DNA from: Usitatibacter sp035624355
Lineage (GTDB): Bacteria > Pseudomonadota > Gammaproteobacteria > Burkholderiales > Usitatibacteraceae
Assembly: GCA_035624355.1 (NCBI GenBank)
Contig: DASPRQ010000012.1
Location: 46,782-110,781, forward strand
Length of the DNA: 64,000 bases
Direction of reading: 5' to 3'
Within the stretch, counting starts at the first letter, position 1, and each line of letters opens with the position of its first letter. Positions 17,437 to 24,547 of the stretch are shown in pieces. Position numbers and translations under genes: made by a program. The notes under the pieces are model-generated. The model had not been told where the DNA came from. It worked only from the letters and a program-made list of their open reading frames with translations, and did no database searches.

Positions 17437-18333
17437 GTGAGCGCCGCGCCTCGCGCCCGGGCGAGGACCGTGCGCGCGCTGCTCGACTACGGCGTGCGCG
17501 AGTTCGAGAGCGCGGGCATCTCCTACGGCCACGGCACGGCGAACGCGCTCGACGAGGCGGCGTGGATCGTGCTGCGCGCGCTCGGCCTGCCTCCCCACGA
17601 CGTGGATCCGTACCTCGACTGGCCGCTCGACGCCGCGCGCTACGGAGCGGCGAAGGCGCTGCTCGACCGGCGCGTGGCCGCCCGCACGCCCGCGGCCTAC
17701 CTGCTGCAGGAGGCGTGGCTCGGCCCGTACCGCTTCTACGTCGACGAGCGCGTGATCGTCCCGCGGTCCTTCATCGCCGAGCTGCTCCTGGAAGATCGGG
17801 GTCAGACCCCGTTTGCCGGACTGCAGCCGCCGCGCCGCGTCCTCGACCTGTGCACGGGCTCCGGGTGCCTCGCGATCCTCGCGGCGCTGCGCTTTCCCGA
17901 GGCGAAGGTGGACGCGGCCGACATCTCGGAGGAAGCGCTCGCGGTGGCGCGGCGCAACGTCGCCGACTACGGGCTCGCCGGACGCGTGCGGCTCGTGAAA
18001 TCCGACCTCTTCGCCGGCCTCGCGAGGCGCGCCTACGACCTCGTCGTCTCCAATCCGCCGTACGTGAAGGCGTCCTCCATGGCGCGGCTCCCGCCCGAAT
18101 ACCGGCGCGAGCCGCGGCTCGCGCTCGCGAGCGGCGCCGACGGCCTCGAGCACACGCGCGCGATCCTGCGCGGGGCTCGCGCGCACCTGCGTCCCGGGGG
18201 CCTGCTCGTCGTGGAGATCGGGCGCAACCGCAAGGCGCTCGAGAAGGCCTTCCCCGGCGTCGGGTTCTCGTGGCCGCGCACCTCGGCCGGGCGCGGCTTC
18301 GTCTTCGCGATCCCGCGCGAGCGCCTGCCCTGA
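17437..18333 (+). CDS. prmB: Ribosomal protein uL3 N5-glutamine methyltransferase PrmB
   Basis: Methylates a glutamine of ribosomal protein L3 using SAM. The 298-residue product has the N-terminal helical domain, SAM motif I in LDLCTGSGCLAIL, and the glutamine-methyltransferase signature VSNPPYV. It usually follows dapE in betaproteobacteria, as here after 37 nt. Between residues 118 and 130 the sequence EDRGQTPFAG is encoded by a perfect palindrome (17797-17811) in the loop just before motif I; see findings. The start is a GTG at 17437; no strong ribosome site is visible. Confidence 0.92.
   Translation: MSAAPRARARTVRALLDYGVREFESAGISYGHGTANALDEAAWIVLRALGLPPHDVDPYLDWPLDAARYGAAKALLDRRVAARTPAAYLLQEAWLGPYRFYVDERVIVPRSFIAELLLEDRGQTPFAGLQPPRRVLDLCTGSGCLAILAALRFPEAKVDAADISEEALAVARRNVADYGLAGRVRLVKSDLFAGLARRAYDLVVSNPPYVKASSMARLPPEYRREPRLALASGADGLEHTRAILRGARAHLRPGGLLVVEIGRNRKALEKAFPGVGFSWPRTSAGRGFVFAIPRERLP
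17797..17811. repeat. Perfect palindrome CGGGGTC-A-GACCCCG inside prmB
   Basis: Two 7-base arms around a single A. From memory, GGGGTCAGACCCC is a common dispersed motif in several betaproteobacterial genomes. Here it is read in frame and adds residues in a surface loop of PrmB. I see no second copy in this window. Confidence 0.6.
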
Positions 18334-18352
18334 ACGGCGCGCGCCCGCGCGC

Positions 18353-19126
18353 TCACTCGCGCCAGGACGGGTCGACGCGGTCGAGCTTGCGCAGGATCCC
18401 GGGCCACGCGATCATGCCGCCCGCCTCGCGCAGCACCACCTTCGAGGCCTGCCGGATGCCGTCCAGGATCGGCTGCGGCACGGCGATGAGCTCGGCCCCG
18501 CCCGCCTGCGCGCGCACCTGCACCTCGCAGGCCTTCTGCAGGATGTACATGTGCAGGAAGGCGTCGGCCACGGTCGCCCCGCACGTGAGCAGCCCGTGGT
18601 TGCGCAGGATCATGTGGTGCGCCTCGCCCAGGTCGCGCACGAGGCGCGCCTTCTCCTCGGGATTGAGCGCCACGCCCTCGTAGTCGTGGTAGGCGAGGCT
18701 CGCCAGGGGAAAGAGCGACTGCTGCGAGATCGCGAGGAGCCCGGCGCGCTGGCAGGAGACCGCTACGCCCTCGACCGTGTGCACGTGCATCACGCAGCGC
18801 GCGTCCTCGCGCGCCTCGTGCACGGCCCCGTGGATCGTGAAGCCGGCGGGATTGATCTCGAAGGGCGAGTCCATGACCTTGCGCCCCGCGAGGTCGACCT
18901 TCACGAGGCTGGAGGCGGTGATCTCCTCGAACATCATCCCGTAGGGATTGATGAGGAAGTGGTGCCCGGGCCCCGGCACCCGCGCCGAGATGTGCGTGAA
19001 GACGAGGTCGTCCCACCCGTAGAGGGCCACCGCCCGGTAGGCGGCCGCGAGGTCCAGGCGCACCGCCCACTCCTCGGCGCTCACGTGGGCCTTCACCGAG
19101 CGGATCAGTGCAGGGTCGGCGTGCAT
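18353..19126 (-). CDS. Class II aldolase/adducin family protein
   Basis: Cytosolic zinc enzyme of the fuculose-1-phosphate aldolase/ribulose-5-phosphate epimerase fold; the substrate is unknown. The 257-residue product has the metal-binding HVHT near residue 118, the second metal His region LRNHGLLTCG, and VFTHISARVPG near the N-terminus, all typical. Members of this subgroup often act on short hydroxy or keto acids rather than phosphorylated sugars, but that is inference. Its ATG faces the VOC gene ATG with only 17 bp between. It converges on prmB with 19 bp between the stops. Confidence 0.85.
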   Translation of the reverse strand: MHADPALIRSVKAHVSAEEWAVRLDLAAAYRAVALYGWDDLVFTHISARVPGPGHHFLINPYGMMFEEITASSLVKVDLAGRKVMDSPFEINPAGFTIHGAVHEAREDARCVMHVHTVEGVAVSCQRAGLLAISQQSLFPLASLAYHDYEGVALNPEEKARLVRDLGEAHHMILRNHGLLTCGATVADAFLHMYILQKACEVQVRAQAGGAELIAVPQPILDGIRQASKVVLREAGGMIAWPGILRKLDRVDPSWRE

Positions 19127-19130
19127 GAAA

Positions 19131-19136
19131 TAATAT
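19131..19136 (+). promoter_or_regulatory. Putative -10 box of a leaderless promoter (VOC gene)
   Basis: TAATAT followed by seven bases and the ATG at 19144. It shares four bases with the divergent aldolase -10 box, so polymerase can occupy only one promoter at a time. Confidence 0.5.
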
Positions 19137-19138
19137 TA
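19133..19138 (-). promoter_or_regulatory. Putative -10 box of a leaderless promoter (aldolase)
   Basis: On the minus strand TAATAT is followed by six bases and the aldolase ATG. The box overlaps the divergent VOC-gene box at 19131-19136 because AATATT is self-complementary. Confidence 0.5.
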
Positions 19139-19143
19139 CTCCC

Positions 19144-19551
19144 ATGCCCATTTCCGTCGACCGCATCGACCACCTCGTGCTCACGGTGTTCGACGTCGAT
19201 CGCACCCTCGACTTCTACCGGCGCGTGCTCGGGATGGAGCCGATCACCTTCGCCGGCGGAAGGCGCGGCCTCGCCTTCGGCCGCCAGAAGCTCAACCTCC
19301 ACCAGGCCGGGCGCGAGTTCGAGCCCAAGGCGCTCAAGCCCGCGCCGGGGTCGGTCGACGTGTGCTTCGTCTCCGCGACCCCCCTCGAGGAGGTGGCCGC
19401 GCACCTGAAGGCGTGCGGCGTGGCGATCGCCGAGGGCCCCGTCGCGAAGACCGGCGCCCTGGGCCCGATGATGTCCGTCTATTTCCGCGATCCCGACGGC
19501 AACCTCGTCGAGGTGTCGAACTACCCTGCGGTGACGGCGGGCGCCCCGTGA
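19144..19551 (+). CDS. VOC (glyoxalase/bleomycin resistance/dioxygenase) superfamily protein
   Basis: A 135-residue metal-dependent protein with two paired beta-alpha-beta-beta-beta modules. It opens with IDHLVLTVFDVDRTLDFYRRVLGM and closes with VYFRDPDGNLVEVSNY, the usual VOC metal-ligand strands (a His near residue 10 and a Glu near 125). Such small single-chain members include glyoxalase-like and virulence-associated proteins; the substrate is unknown. Its last codons overlap the pdxH GTG by 4 nt (GTGA). It starts a run VOC-pdxH-ChaC that is tightly coupled. Confidence 0.85.
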   Translation: MPISVDRIDHLVLTVFDVDRTLDFYRRVLGMEPITFAGGRRGLAFGRQKLNLHQAGREFEPKALKPAPGSVDVCFVSATPLEEVAAHLKACGVAIAEGPVAKTGALGPMMSVYFRDPDGNLVEVSNYPAVTAGAP

Positions 19552-20210
19552 GCGCCTCCGACCCCCCGGCCGTCGAGACGCAGCTCGCGCACCTGCGCAA
19601 GGAATACGCGCTCGAGTCGCTCGACGAGAAGGACGTCGACCGCGATCCCCTGCGGCAGTTCGCGCTGTGGATGAGCGAGGCGATCGAGGCGCAGGTGCCG
19701 GAGCCCACGGCGATGACGCTCGCCACCGCGGACGCGCAAGGCTACCCTTCCGCGCGCGTGCTGCTTCTCAAGGGCGCCGACGCCCGCGGCTTCGTGTTCT
19801 ACACGAACTACGAGAGCCGCAAGGGCCGGGAGCTCGCCGCCAACCCGCGGGCCGCGATGACCTTCCTCTGGAAGGAGCTCGAGCGCCAGGTGCGCATCGA
19901 GGGGCGCGTCGAGAAGGTCACGCCCGAGGAATCCACCGCGTACTTCGACACCCGCCCGCTCGGCTCGCGCGTCGGCGCCTGGGCCTCGCCCCAGAGCCAG
20001 GCGATCGAGGATCGCGGCTGGCTCGAAGCGCGCTGGGCGCAGCTCTCCGAGCGCTACGGCGAAAGGCCGCCGCGGCCGCCGCACTGGGGCGGCTACCGCC
20101 TGCTGCCGCGCCACGTGGAATTCTGGCAGGGCCGCACGAGCCGCCTGCACGACCGCATCGCCTACGACGGCGAGCCGGGAAGCTGGAAGATCTCGAGGCT
20201 CGCCCCATGA
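19548..20210 (+). CDS. pdxH: Pyridoxamine/pyridoxine 5'-phosphate oxidase PdxH
   Basis: FMN enzyme that makes pyridoxal 5'-phosphate, the cofactor used for example by DapC in this window. The 220-residue product is full length. It contains LRKEYALESL near the start, PSARVLLLKG and FVFYTNYESRKGREL for FMN binding, VRIEGRVEKV, and the substrate-binding end RLHDRI...W...RLAP. The start is a GTG at 19548 overlapping the VOC stop, and the stop overlaps the next ATG by 4 nt, so it is in the middle of a translationally coupled trio. Confidence 0.95.
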   Translation: MSASDPPAVETQLAHLRKEYALESLDEKDVDRDPLRQFALWMSEAIEAQVPEPTAMTLATADAQGYPSARVLLLKGADARGFVFYTNYESRKGRELAANPRAAMTFLWKELERQVRIEGRVEKVTPEESTAYFDTRPLGSRVGAWASPQSQAIEDRGWLEARWAQLSERYGERPPRPPHWGGYRLLPRHVEFWQGRTSRLHDRIAYDGEPGSWKISRLAP

Positions 20211-20872
20211 CGCGCATGCCGCCCTTCGACTTGAGGCGCCTGGAATCCGAGCGGCTCTCCGGCGAGGCGCTCGAGCGCTCCCTCGAGACGATGCTCGCCG
20301 AGCACGCGCGGGGCGACGAGCTCTGGGTCTTCGGCTACGGCTCGCTCATGTGGAACCCGGAGTTCGACTTCGACCGCAAGCGCGTGGCCTCGGTGTACGG
20401 ATACCACCGCAGCTTCTGCCTGTGGTCGCGCATCAACCGCGGCACGCCCGACAGCCCCGGCCTCGTGCTCACGCTCGAGCGCGGCGGAAGCTGCCGCGGG
20501 CTCGCCTACCGCCTCGCGCGCGGCCGGGACCGCGACGAGCTCTCCCGCCTGTGGAAGCGCGAGATGACGATGGGCTCCTACCTCCCGCGCTGGCTCGAGT
20601 GCCACGCGGGAGCCGAATCCTTCGAGGCGCTCGCCTTCGTCGTGAACCGCCGCTGCACCGGCTACGCGGGCAAGCTCCCGATCGAGACCATGGTGGAGGC
20701 GATCGCCACCGCCCGCGGCAAGTACGGGACGAGCGCCGACTACCTCTTCCGCACCGAGGCCGCGCTCGCCGAGCACGGCATCCGCGACGAGCGCGTGCGC
20801 CGCCTCGCCGAGCGCGTGCGGGCCCACCAGCGGCCGGGGATGCGACCGGGGCCGGATCCCGTTTTCCGCTAG
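20207..20872 (+). CDS. ChaC-like gamma-glutamylcyclotransferase
   Basis: Predicted to cleave gamma-glutamyl amides, most likely glutathione, giving 5-oxoproline. The 221-residue product has the family loop VFGYGSLMWNPEF near residue 42, LWSRINRGTPDSPG, and GLAYRLARG, with the helical C-terminal half ending in AEHGIRDERVRRLAERV. The proton-relay Glu is not obvious to me from the string alone. The ATG at 20207 overlaps the pdxH stop. Between its stop and the convergent DapA-like gene lie two GC-rich hairpins (20874-20924) that could end both transcripts. Confidence 0.85.
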   Translation: MTRMPPFDLRRLESERLSGEALERSLETMLAEHARGDELWVFGYGSLMWNPEFDFDRKRVASVYGYHRSFCLWSRINRGTPDSPGLVLTLERGGSCRGLAYRLARGRDRDELSRLWKREMTMGSYLPRWLECHAGAESFEALAFVVNRRCTGYAGKLPIETMVEAIATARGKYGTSADYLFRTEAALAEHGIRDERVRRLAERVRAHQRPGMRPGPDPVFR

Positions 20873-20873
20873 T

Positions 20874-20924
20874 CGACGGGGTCCGTCGCCGATCTCTCCG
20901 GCGAGCGCGCCTTTAGACGCTCGC
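20874..20924. terminator. Two adjacent inverted repeats between convergent genes
   Basis: CGACGG/CCGTCG with a 3-base loop (20874-20888) is followed by GCGAGCG/CGCTCGC with a 10-base loop (20901-20924). The second overlaps the minus-strand gene's last codons. There is no T-tract, so terminator function is a guess from position. Confidence 0.35.
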
Positions 20925-21839
20925 GCGCGGATCGCGCTTCGCGAGGCGCCGCAGGAGGTAGTCGACCTCGGCGCGGGCGGCGGCCGTGAGGGCGGCGCCG
21001 GGCTTGCGCAGCGCGTCGCAGGCGATGATCCCGCGGCGCATCAGCACGTACTTGCGCACCGCGAGCCCCGGCCCCGGCTGCTGCTCGTAGCGGATGAGCG
21101 GCAGGTGCGCGTCGAACAGGTCGTGCGCCTCCTCGCGCCTCCCCTCCTTCGAAAAGCGCACGACGTCGACCAGCATGTCGGGAAAGCAGTAGCCGGTGTT
21201 GGCGCCGTCGGCGCCGCGCTCCATCTCGAAGTCGAGGAAGAGCGCGTTGTTCCCGGTGAGGATCGAGATGTGCCGCATCGAGCCGTCGCGCTCGTAGCCG
21301 CGCAGGGTCGAGATCTTTTCGAGCCCCGGCCAGTCCTCGTGCTTGAGCATCGCGCATGCCGGGTTCTCCATGACGATGCGCCGGATCACCGCGGGCGCCA
21401 TCTGCACGGAGAACGTGAGGGGATAGTCCTGGATCGCGAACGGGACGTCGGTCCCGATCGCCTCCGAGGCCTGGCGGTAGTACTGCACGATGGAATCGTC
21501 GGTCCGCAGCGCGCCGGGCGGGGCGATCATCACGCCCGCGGCGCCCAGGTCCATCGCGTCGCGCGTGAGCGCGCGCATCGCGGCGAAGCCGGGGGCCGAG
21601 ACGCCCACCACCACGGGCATCGGCACGCGCGCGACCACGCGCTTCACGATGGCGACCGACTCGGAGTGCTCCATCTTCGGCGCCTCGCCGAGCTGGCCGA
21701 GGACCGTGATCCCGGTCACGCCCGCCGCGACGAAGAAATCGGTCATGCGGTCGATCGACGACTCGTCGATGCGCCCGTCCGGGTGGAACGGCGTGGGCGC
21801 GATGACGTACACGCCCTGCGCTTCGCTCGTGAGCTTCAT
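20913..21839 (-). CDS. DapA/N-acetylneuraminate lyase family aldolase
   Basis: A TIM-barrel Schiff-base aldolase of 308 residues. The catalytic lysine is in MLKHEDWPG, the helper tyrosine in IQDYPL, and the pyruvate-binding loop appears as GQLGEAPKM instead of the usual GTTGE. True DapA is normally encoded elsewhere, and the altered loop suggests another 2-oxo acid substrate. It follows the RraA-like gene after 19 nt, so the two probably form a catabolic operon for a hydroxy-oxo acid; this is inference from context. I chose the ATG at 21839 because it directly precedes the barrel (MKLTSEAQGVYVIAP). Confidence 0.82.
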   Translation of the reverse strand: MKLTSEAQGVYVIAPTPFHPDGRIDESSIDRMTDFFVAAGVTGITVLGQLGEAPKMEHSESVAIVKRVVARVPMPVVVGVSAPGFAAMRALTRDAMDLGAAGVMIAPPGALRTDDSIVQYYRQASEAIGTDVPFAIQDYPLTFSVQMAPAVIRRIVMENPACAMLKHEDWPGLEKISTLRGYERDGSMRHISILTGNNALFLDFEMERGADGANTGYCFPDMLVDVVRFSKEGRREEAHDLFDAHLPLIRYEQQPGPGLAVRKYVLMRRGIIACDALRKPGAALTAAARAEVDYLLRRLAKRDPRASV

Positions 21840-21858
21840 GCGTCGTTCCAATGACCCG

Positions 21859-22560
21859 CTATTTCTTCCGGCTCGCCTCGTAGCGCGCCTTGTTCTCGGC
21901 ATTCGGCGGATAGAGGCCCGGGAGCGAAGCGCCCTTCTCCACCTCCGACATGATCCAGCCCTCGAGGCGCTCCTGCTCGGGCGCGGCCCCGGCGACCTCC
22001 TCGACGAGCGCGGCGGGGATCAGCACCGCGCCGTCGTCGTCGGCCACGACCCAGTCGTCGGGGAACACAGCCACTCCGCCGCAGCCGATGGGCTCGCCCC
22101 AGGCGACGAAGGTGAGCCCCGCGACCGAGGGCGGCGCCGCGGCGCCCTGGCACCACACCGGCAGCCCCGTCGCGCGCACGCCCGCCACGTCGCGCAGCAC
22201 GCCGTCGGTCACGAGCGCGGCCACGCCGCGCTTGCCCATGCGCGCGCACAGGATGTCGCCGAAGATGCCGGCGCCGGTGACCCCCATCGCGTCCACGACC
22301 GCGATGCAGCCTTCGGGCATCGCCTCGATCGCCGCGCGCGTCGAGATCGGCTTCGACCACGACTCGGGCGTGGCGAGGTCCTCGCGCGCCGGCACGAAGC
22401 GCAGCGTGAACGCGCGGCCCGCGAGCCGCGGCTGGCCGGCGTTGAGCGGCCGCGTGCCGCGCATCCACACGTTCCGCAGGCCCTTCTTCAGCAGCAGCGT
22501 GGTGAGCGTGGCGGTGGTCACGCGCGAGAGGGTCTCGACGAGGTCTCGGTCTCGGCTCAT
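21859..22560 (-). CDS. RraA/HMG-aldolase family protein
   Basis: The 233-residue product belongs to the family that includes 4-hydroxy-4-methyl-2-oxoglutarate aldolase and RNase E inhibitor RraA. The metal/substrate signature is GKRGVAALVTDGVLRD with the preceding GDILCARM, and VWCQGAAAPPSV follows. Its length and extra N-terminal helix (LVETLSRVTTATLTTLLLKKG) fit the aldolase group better than true RraA (about 160 residues). It is the promoter-proximal gene of a pair with the DapA-like aldolase. Together they could cleave a branched hydroxy-oxo dicarboxylate to pyruvate, but the substrate is not shown by the sequence. Confidence 0.82.
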   Translation of the reverse strand: MSRDRDLVETLSRVTTATLTTLLLKKGLRNVWMRGTRPLNAGQPRLAGRAFTLRFVPAREDLATPESWSKPISTRAAIEAMPEGCIAVVDAMGVTGAGIFGDILCARMGKRGVAALVTDGVLRDVAGVRATGLPVWCQGAAAPPSVAGLTFVAWGEPIGCGGVAVFPDDWVVADDDGAVLIPAALVEEVAGAAPEQERLEGWIMSEVEKGASLPGLYPPNAENKARYEASRKK

Positions 22561-22600
22561 GGGAGGTCCTGTGGGCGGGCGCCGGGGCGGACCCGCGATT

Positions 22601-23374
22601 CTACGCGAGACGGGCGAGGAACTCCCGGACCCGCGCCGCGTTCGCGCCGATGTCGCTCACGCCCACCCGCGAGTCGCTGCGCACGTCGACGCGGCTGCCC
22701 CCGTCCCGCGGCCGGATGCGCACGACCACGTCGTCACGGAAGCCGAACCAGGTCGTGCGAGCGGTCGCCTCGATGCGGCCCTCGGCGGGGTCGGAAGCGA
22801 CGATGTCCCACCCCATCGCGCGCGCCACCTCGAGCGCGCGCCGCATCGTCTGCGCCGGCGGCGCGGGAAGGTCGAGCGGCTTGATGTCGGGATAGGCCGC
22901 GCGCTGCCGCGCCGCCACCGCCGGCCCGCCGTAGGCCGCTCCGTTGGGCGACGCGAGGCGCGTGCCGAGCAGCGCCACGAAACGGGGCGGATCCCCCGGA
23001 TCCGTGGTGATGTCGTGGATCGGCGGAACGCGCTTCGCCTCGGCGAGGAAGAATAGCGGGGGCGCTGCGGCCGCGGCGGAGAAACCGAGCGCAAGGAGCG
23101 CGACCCACCAGCGGCCGCGCCAGCGCGGCGCGATCGCCGTCGCGAGCAGAACGAGGGAGGCGGCCCCGGCGGCGATCCCGGTCCACGCGCCCCATTGCAT
23201 GAGGCTCAGGCCCGCCTGCCACGTCCACACGCCGAGGCGGGTGCCGGGGCCCGAGACCGCCAGCATGGCGAAGGCGGCGAGCGACGCCGCCAGCGCGAGG
23301 GCCCGCACAATGCGCCAGGGCTCCGGCGAGGGCGAATCGGCGGCGTCGAGCTGCGGGAACGGCGCGGCGGGCAT
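22601..23374 (-). CDS. DUF1499 family membrane protein
   Basis: A 257-residue protein of unknown function. Residues about 25-105 hold three hydrophobic helices; the C-terminal half is the DUF1499 domain with PPIHDITTDPGDPPRF, AYPDIKPLD, MGWDIVASDP, WFGFRDDVVVRI and VDVRSDSRVGVSDIGANA. These strings are highly conserved in proteobacteria. A CATAAT box lies 8 nt before the ATG at 23374. It ends 40 nt before the RraA-like gene on the same strand, so read-through into that pair is possible. Confidence 0.85.
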   Translation of the reverse strand: MPAAPFPQLDAADSPSPEPWRIVRALALAASLAAFAMLAVSGPGTRLGVWTWQAGLSLMQWGAWTGIAAGAASLVLLATAIAPRWRGRWWVALLALGFSAAAAAPPLFFLAEAKRVPPIHDITTDPGDPPRFVALLGTRLASPNGAAYGGPAVAARQRAAYPDIKPLDLPAPPAQTMRRALEVARAMGWDIVASDPAEGRIEATARTTWFGFRDDVVVRIRPRDGGSRVDVRSDSRVGVSDIGANAARVREFLARLA

Positions 23375-23382
23375 ACGAGCCC

Positions 23383-23388
23383 ATTATG
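23383..23388 (-). promoter_or_regulatory. Putative -10 box close to the DUF1499 start
   Basis: CATAAT on the minus strand, eight bases before the ATG at 23374, predicting a leader of 0-2 nt. Confidence 0.4.
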
Positions 23389-23394
23389 CGCGCC

Positions 23395-23568
23395 TCAGAG
23401 CGCCCGGGCCCTCAACGGGATGTTGTACTCGTGAGCGGAGGCCTGCGGCGCGGCGGGGAGCTCGCCCGCCACGACGAGCGCGGCGAGGAGCGCCGCGGCG
23501 AGCGCCGCGCCGACCCAGGCGAGGCTCGGGCCCCGGGACACGGGGAGGTTGCGGCAGGAGGTGGACAT
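23395..23568 (-). CDS. Small single-span membrane or secreted protein, unknown
   Basis: A 57-residue frame starting at the ATG 23568. The N-terminus is basic and polar (MSTSCRNLP), then a long Ala/Leu/Val helix (LAWVGAALAAALLAALVVAG) forms a membrane anchor or signal peptide, and the tail HEYNIPLRARAL is polar. I do not recognise a family. It diverges from the LysR gene, which begins 97 bp away, and a LysR-like palindrome lies between them, so it is a plausible target of that regulator. Its stop lies 20 nt before the DUF1499 start. Confidence 0.45.
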   Translation of the reverse strand: MSTSCRNLPVSRGPSLAWVGAALAAALLAALVVAGELPAAPQASAHEYNIPLRARAL

Positions 23569-23593
23569 GGGTGCCTCGATCGGCCGATGAAGT

Positions 23594-23610
23594 GTGAGCA
23601 ATATTGTCAC
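23594..23610. promoter_or_regulatory. Putative LysR operator
   Basis: GTGAGCAATATTGTCAC is a near-palindrome (TGA-N9-TCA around CAATATTG) in the 97-bp divergent region between the small protein and the LysR gene. It is AT-rich against a very GC-rich background, as LysR sites often are. Confidence 0.4.
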
Positions 23611-23665
23611 TTGCATCGCCGTCCTCAAAGCGATATGTTTTCGGCTGCTTGATACTTTTTTTGAC

Positions 23666-24547
23666 ATGTCCACGCGCCTGCCCCCGCTCTCCGCGCTGCG
23701 TCCCTTCGAGGCGGCCGCGCGCCTCGAGAGCTTCTCGCGCGCCGCGGAGGAGCTGCACCTCACGCACGGCGCGGTGAGCCACCAGGTGCGCGCGCTCGAG
23801 GAGCACCTGGGGCGGGCGCTCTTCGCGCGGCACGGCCGGCGCGTGGCGCTCAACGCGGCGGGGCGCGAGTTCGCCGAGCGTGTGCGCGCCGCGCTCGGCG
23901 AGATCGCGCAGGCCGCCGACGCGCTGCGTCCCGCGCGGCGCGACGGGCGCCTCACGGTGAGCGTGCTGCCGTCGTTCGCCTCGCACTGGCTCATGCCGCG
24001 CCTCATCCGCTTCATGGAGGCGCACCCGGAGATCGAGGTGAATGTGCTCGCGACCATGGCGCTCGCCGACTTCGAGCGCGACGAGGTGGACGTGGCCATC
24101 CGCTTCGGCAGGGGGCCGTGGCCGCCCCTCGTGTGCGAGCCCTTCCTCGAGGACGAGTACTTTCCCGTGGCGAGCCCGCGCATCGACCGGGGGCGGCTGC
24201 CGCGCGCCCCGCGCGACCTGCTGGGACTGCGGCTCATCCGCGAGGACCGCGACTACTGGCCGGAGTGGTTCGAGGCGGCGGGCGTCGCGCTCGAGCGCCC
24301 CGTGGCCGGCCCCATGTTCAACGACGCGTCGCTGTCGCTGCAGGCGGCCGTGCGCGGCGAGGGGGTGGCGCTCGCGCGCCGCTCGATCGTGGGCGACGAG
24401 CTCGCGCGCGGCACGCTCAAGCGCCTGTTCCGCACGAGCGTGCCCTCGCGCGAGCGCTACTGGTTCGTGAGCCCGCGCGCGACCGCAGGCACCGCGCGGG
24501 TGAAGGCCTTCCGCGAGTGGGTGAAGTCGGAGCTCGCTAGGCGCTGA
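23666..24547 (+). CDS. LysR-family transcriptional regulator (GcvA-like)
   Basis: DNA-binding regulator of 293 residues. The winged helix-turn-helix is at residues about 8-65 (LRPFEAAARLESFSRAAEEL, HGAVSHQVRALEEHLG), followed by a linker helix and a periplasmic-binding-protein-like co-inducer domain (LTVSVLPSFASHWLMPRLI). The sequence is of the GcvA subgroup. I chose the ATG at 23666 because it gives the family beginning STRLPPLSALR; an upstream extension has no support. Its stop overlaps the convergent rluB stop by 11 nt. The likely target is the divergent small gene and itself. Confidence 0.88.
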   Translation: MSTRLPPLSALRPFEAAARLESFSRAAEELHLTHGAVSHQVRALEEHLGRALFARHGRRVALNAAGREFAERVRAALGEIAQAADALRPARRDGRLTVSVLPSFASHWLMPRLIRFMEAHPEIEVNVLATMALADFERDEVDVAIRFGRGPWPPLVCEPFLEDEYFPVASPRIDRGRLPRAPRDLLGLRLIREDRDYWPEWFEAAGVALERPVAGPMFNDASLSLQAAVRGEGVALARRSIVGDELARGTLKRLFRTSVPSRERYWFVSPRATAGTARVKAFREWVKSELARR

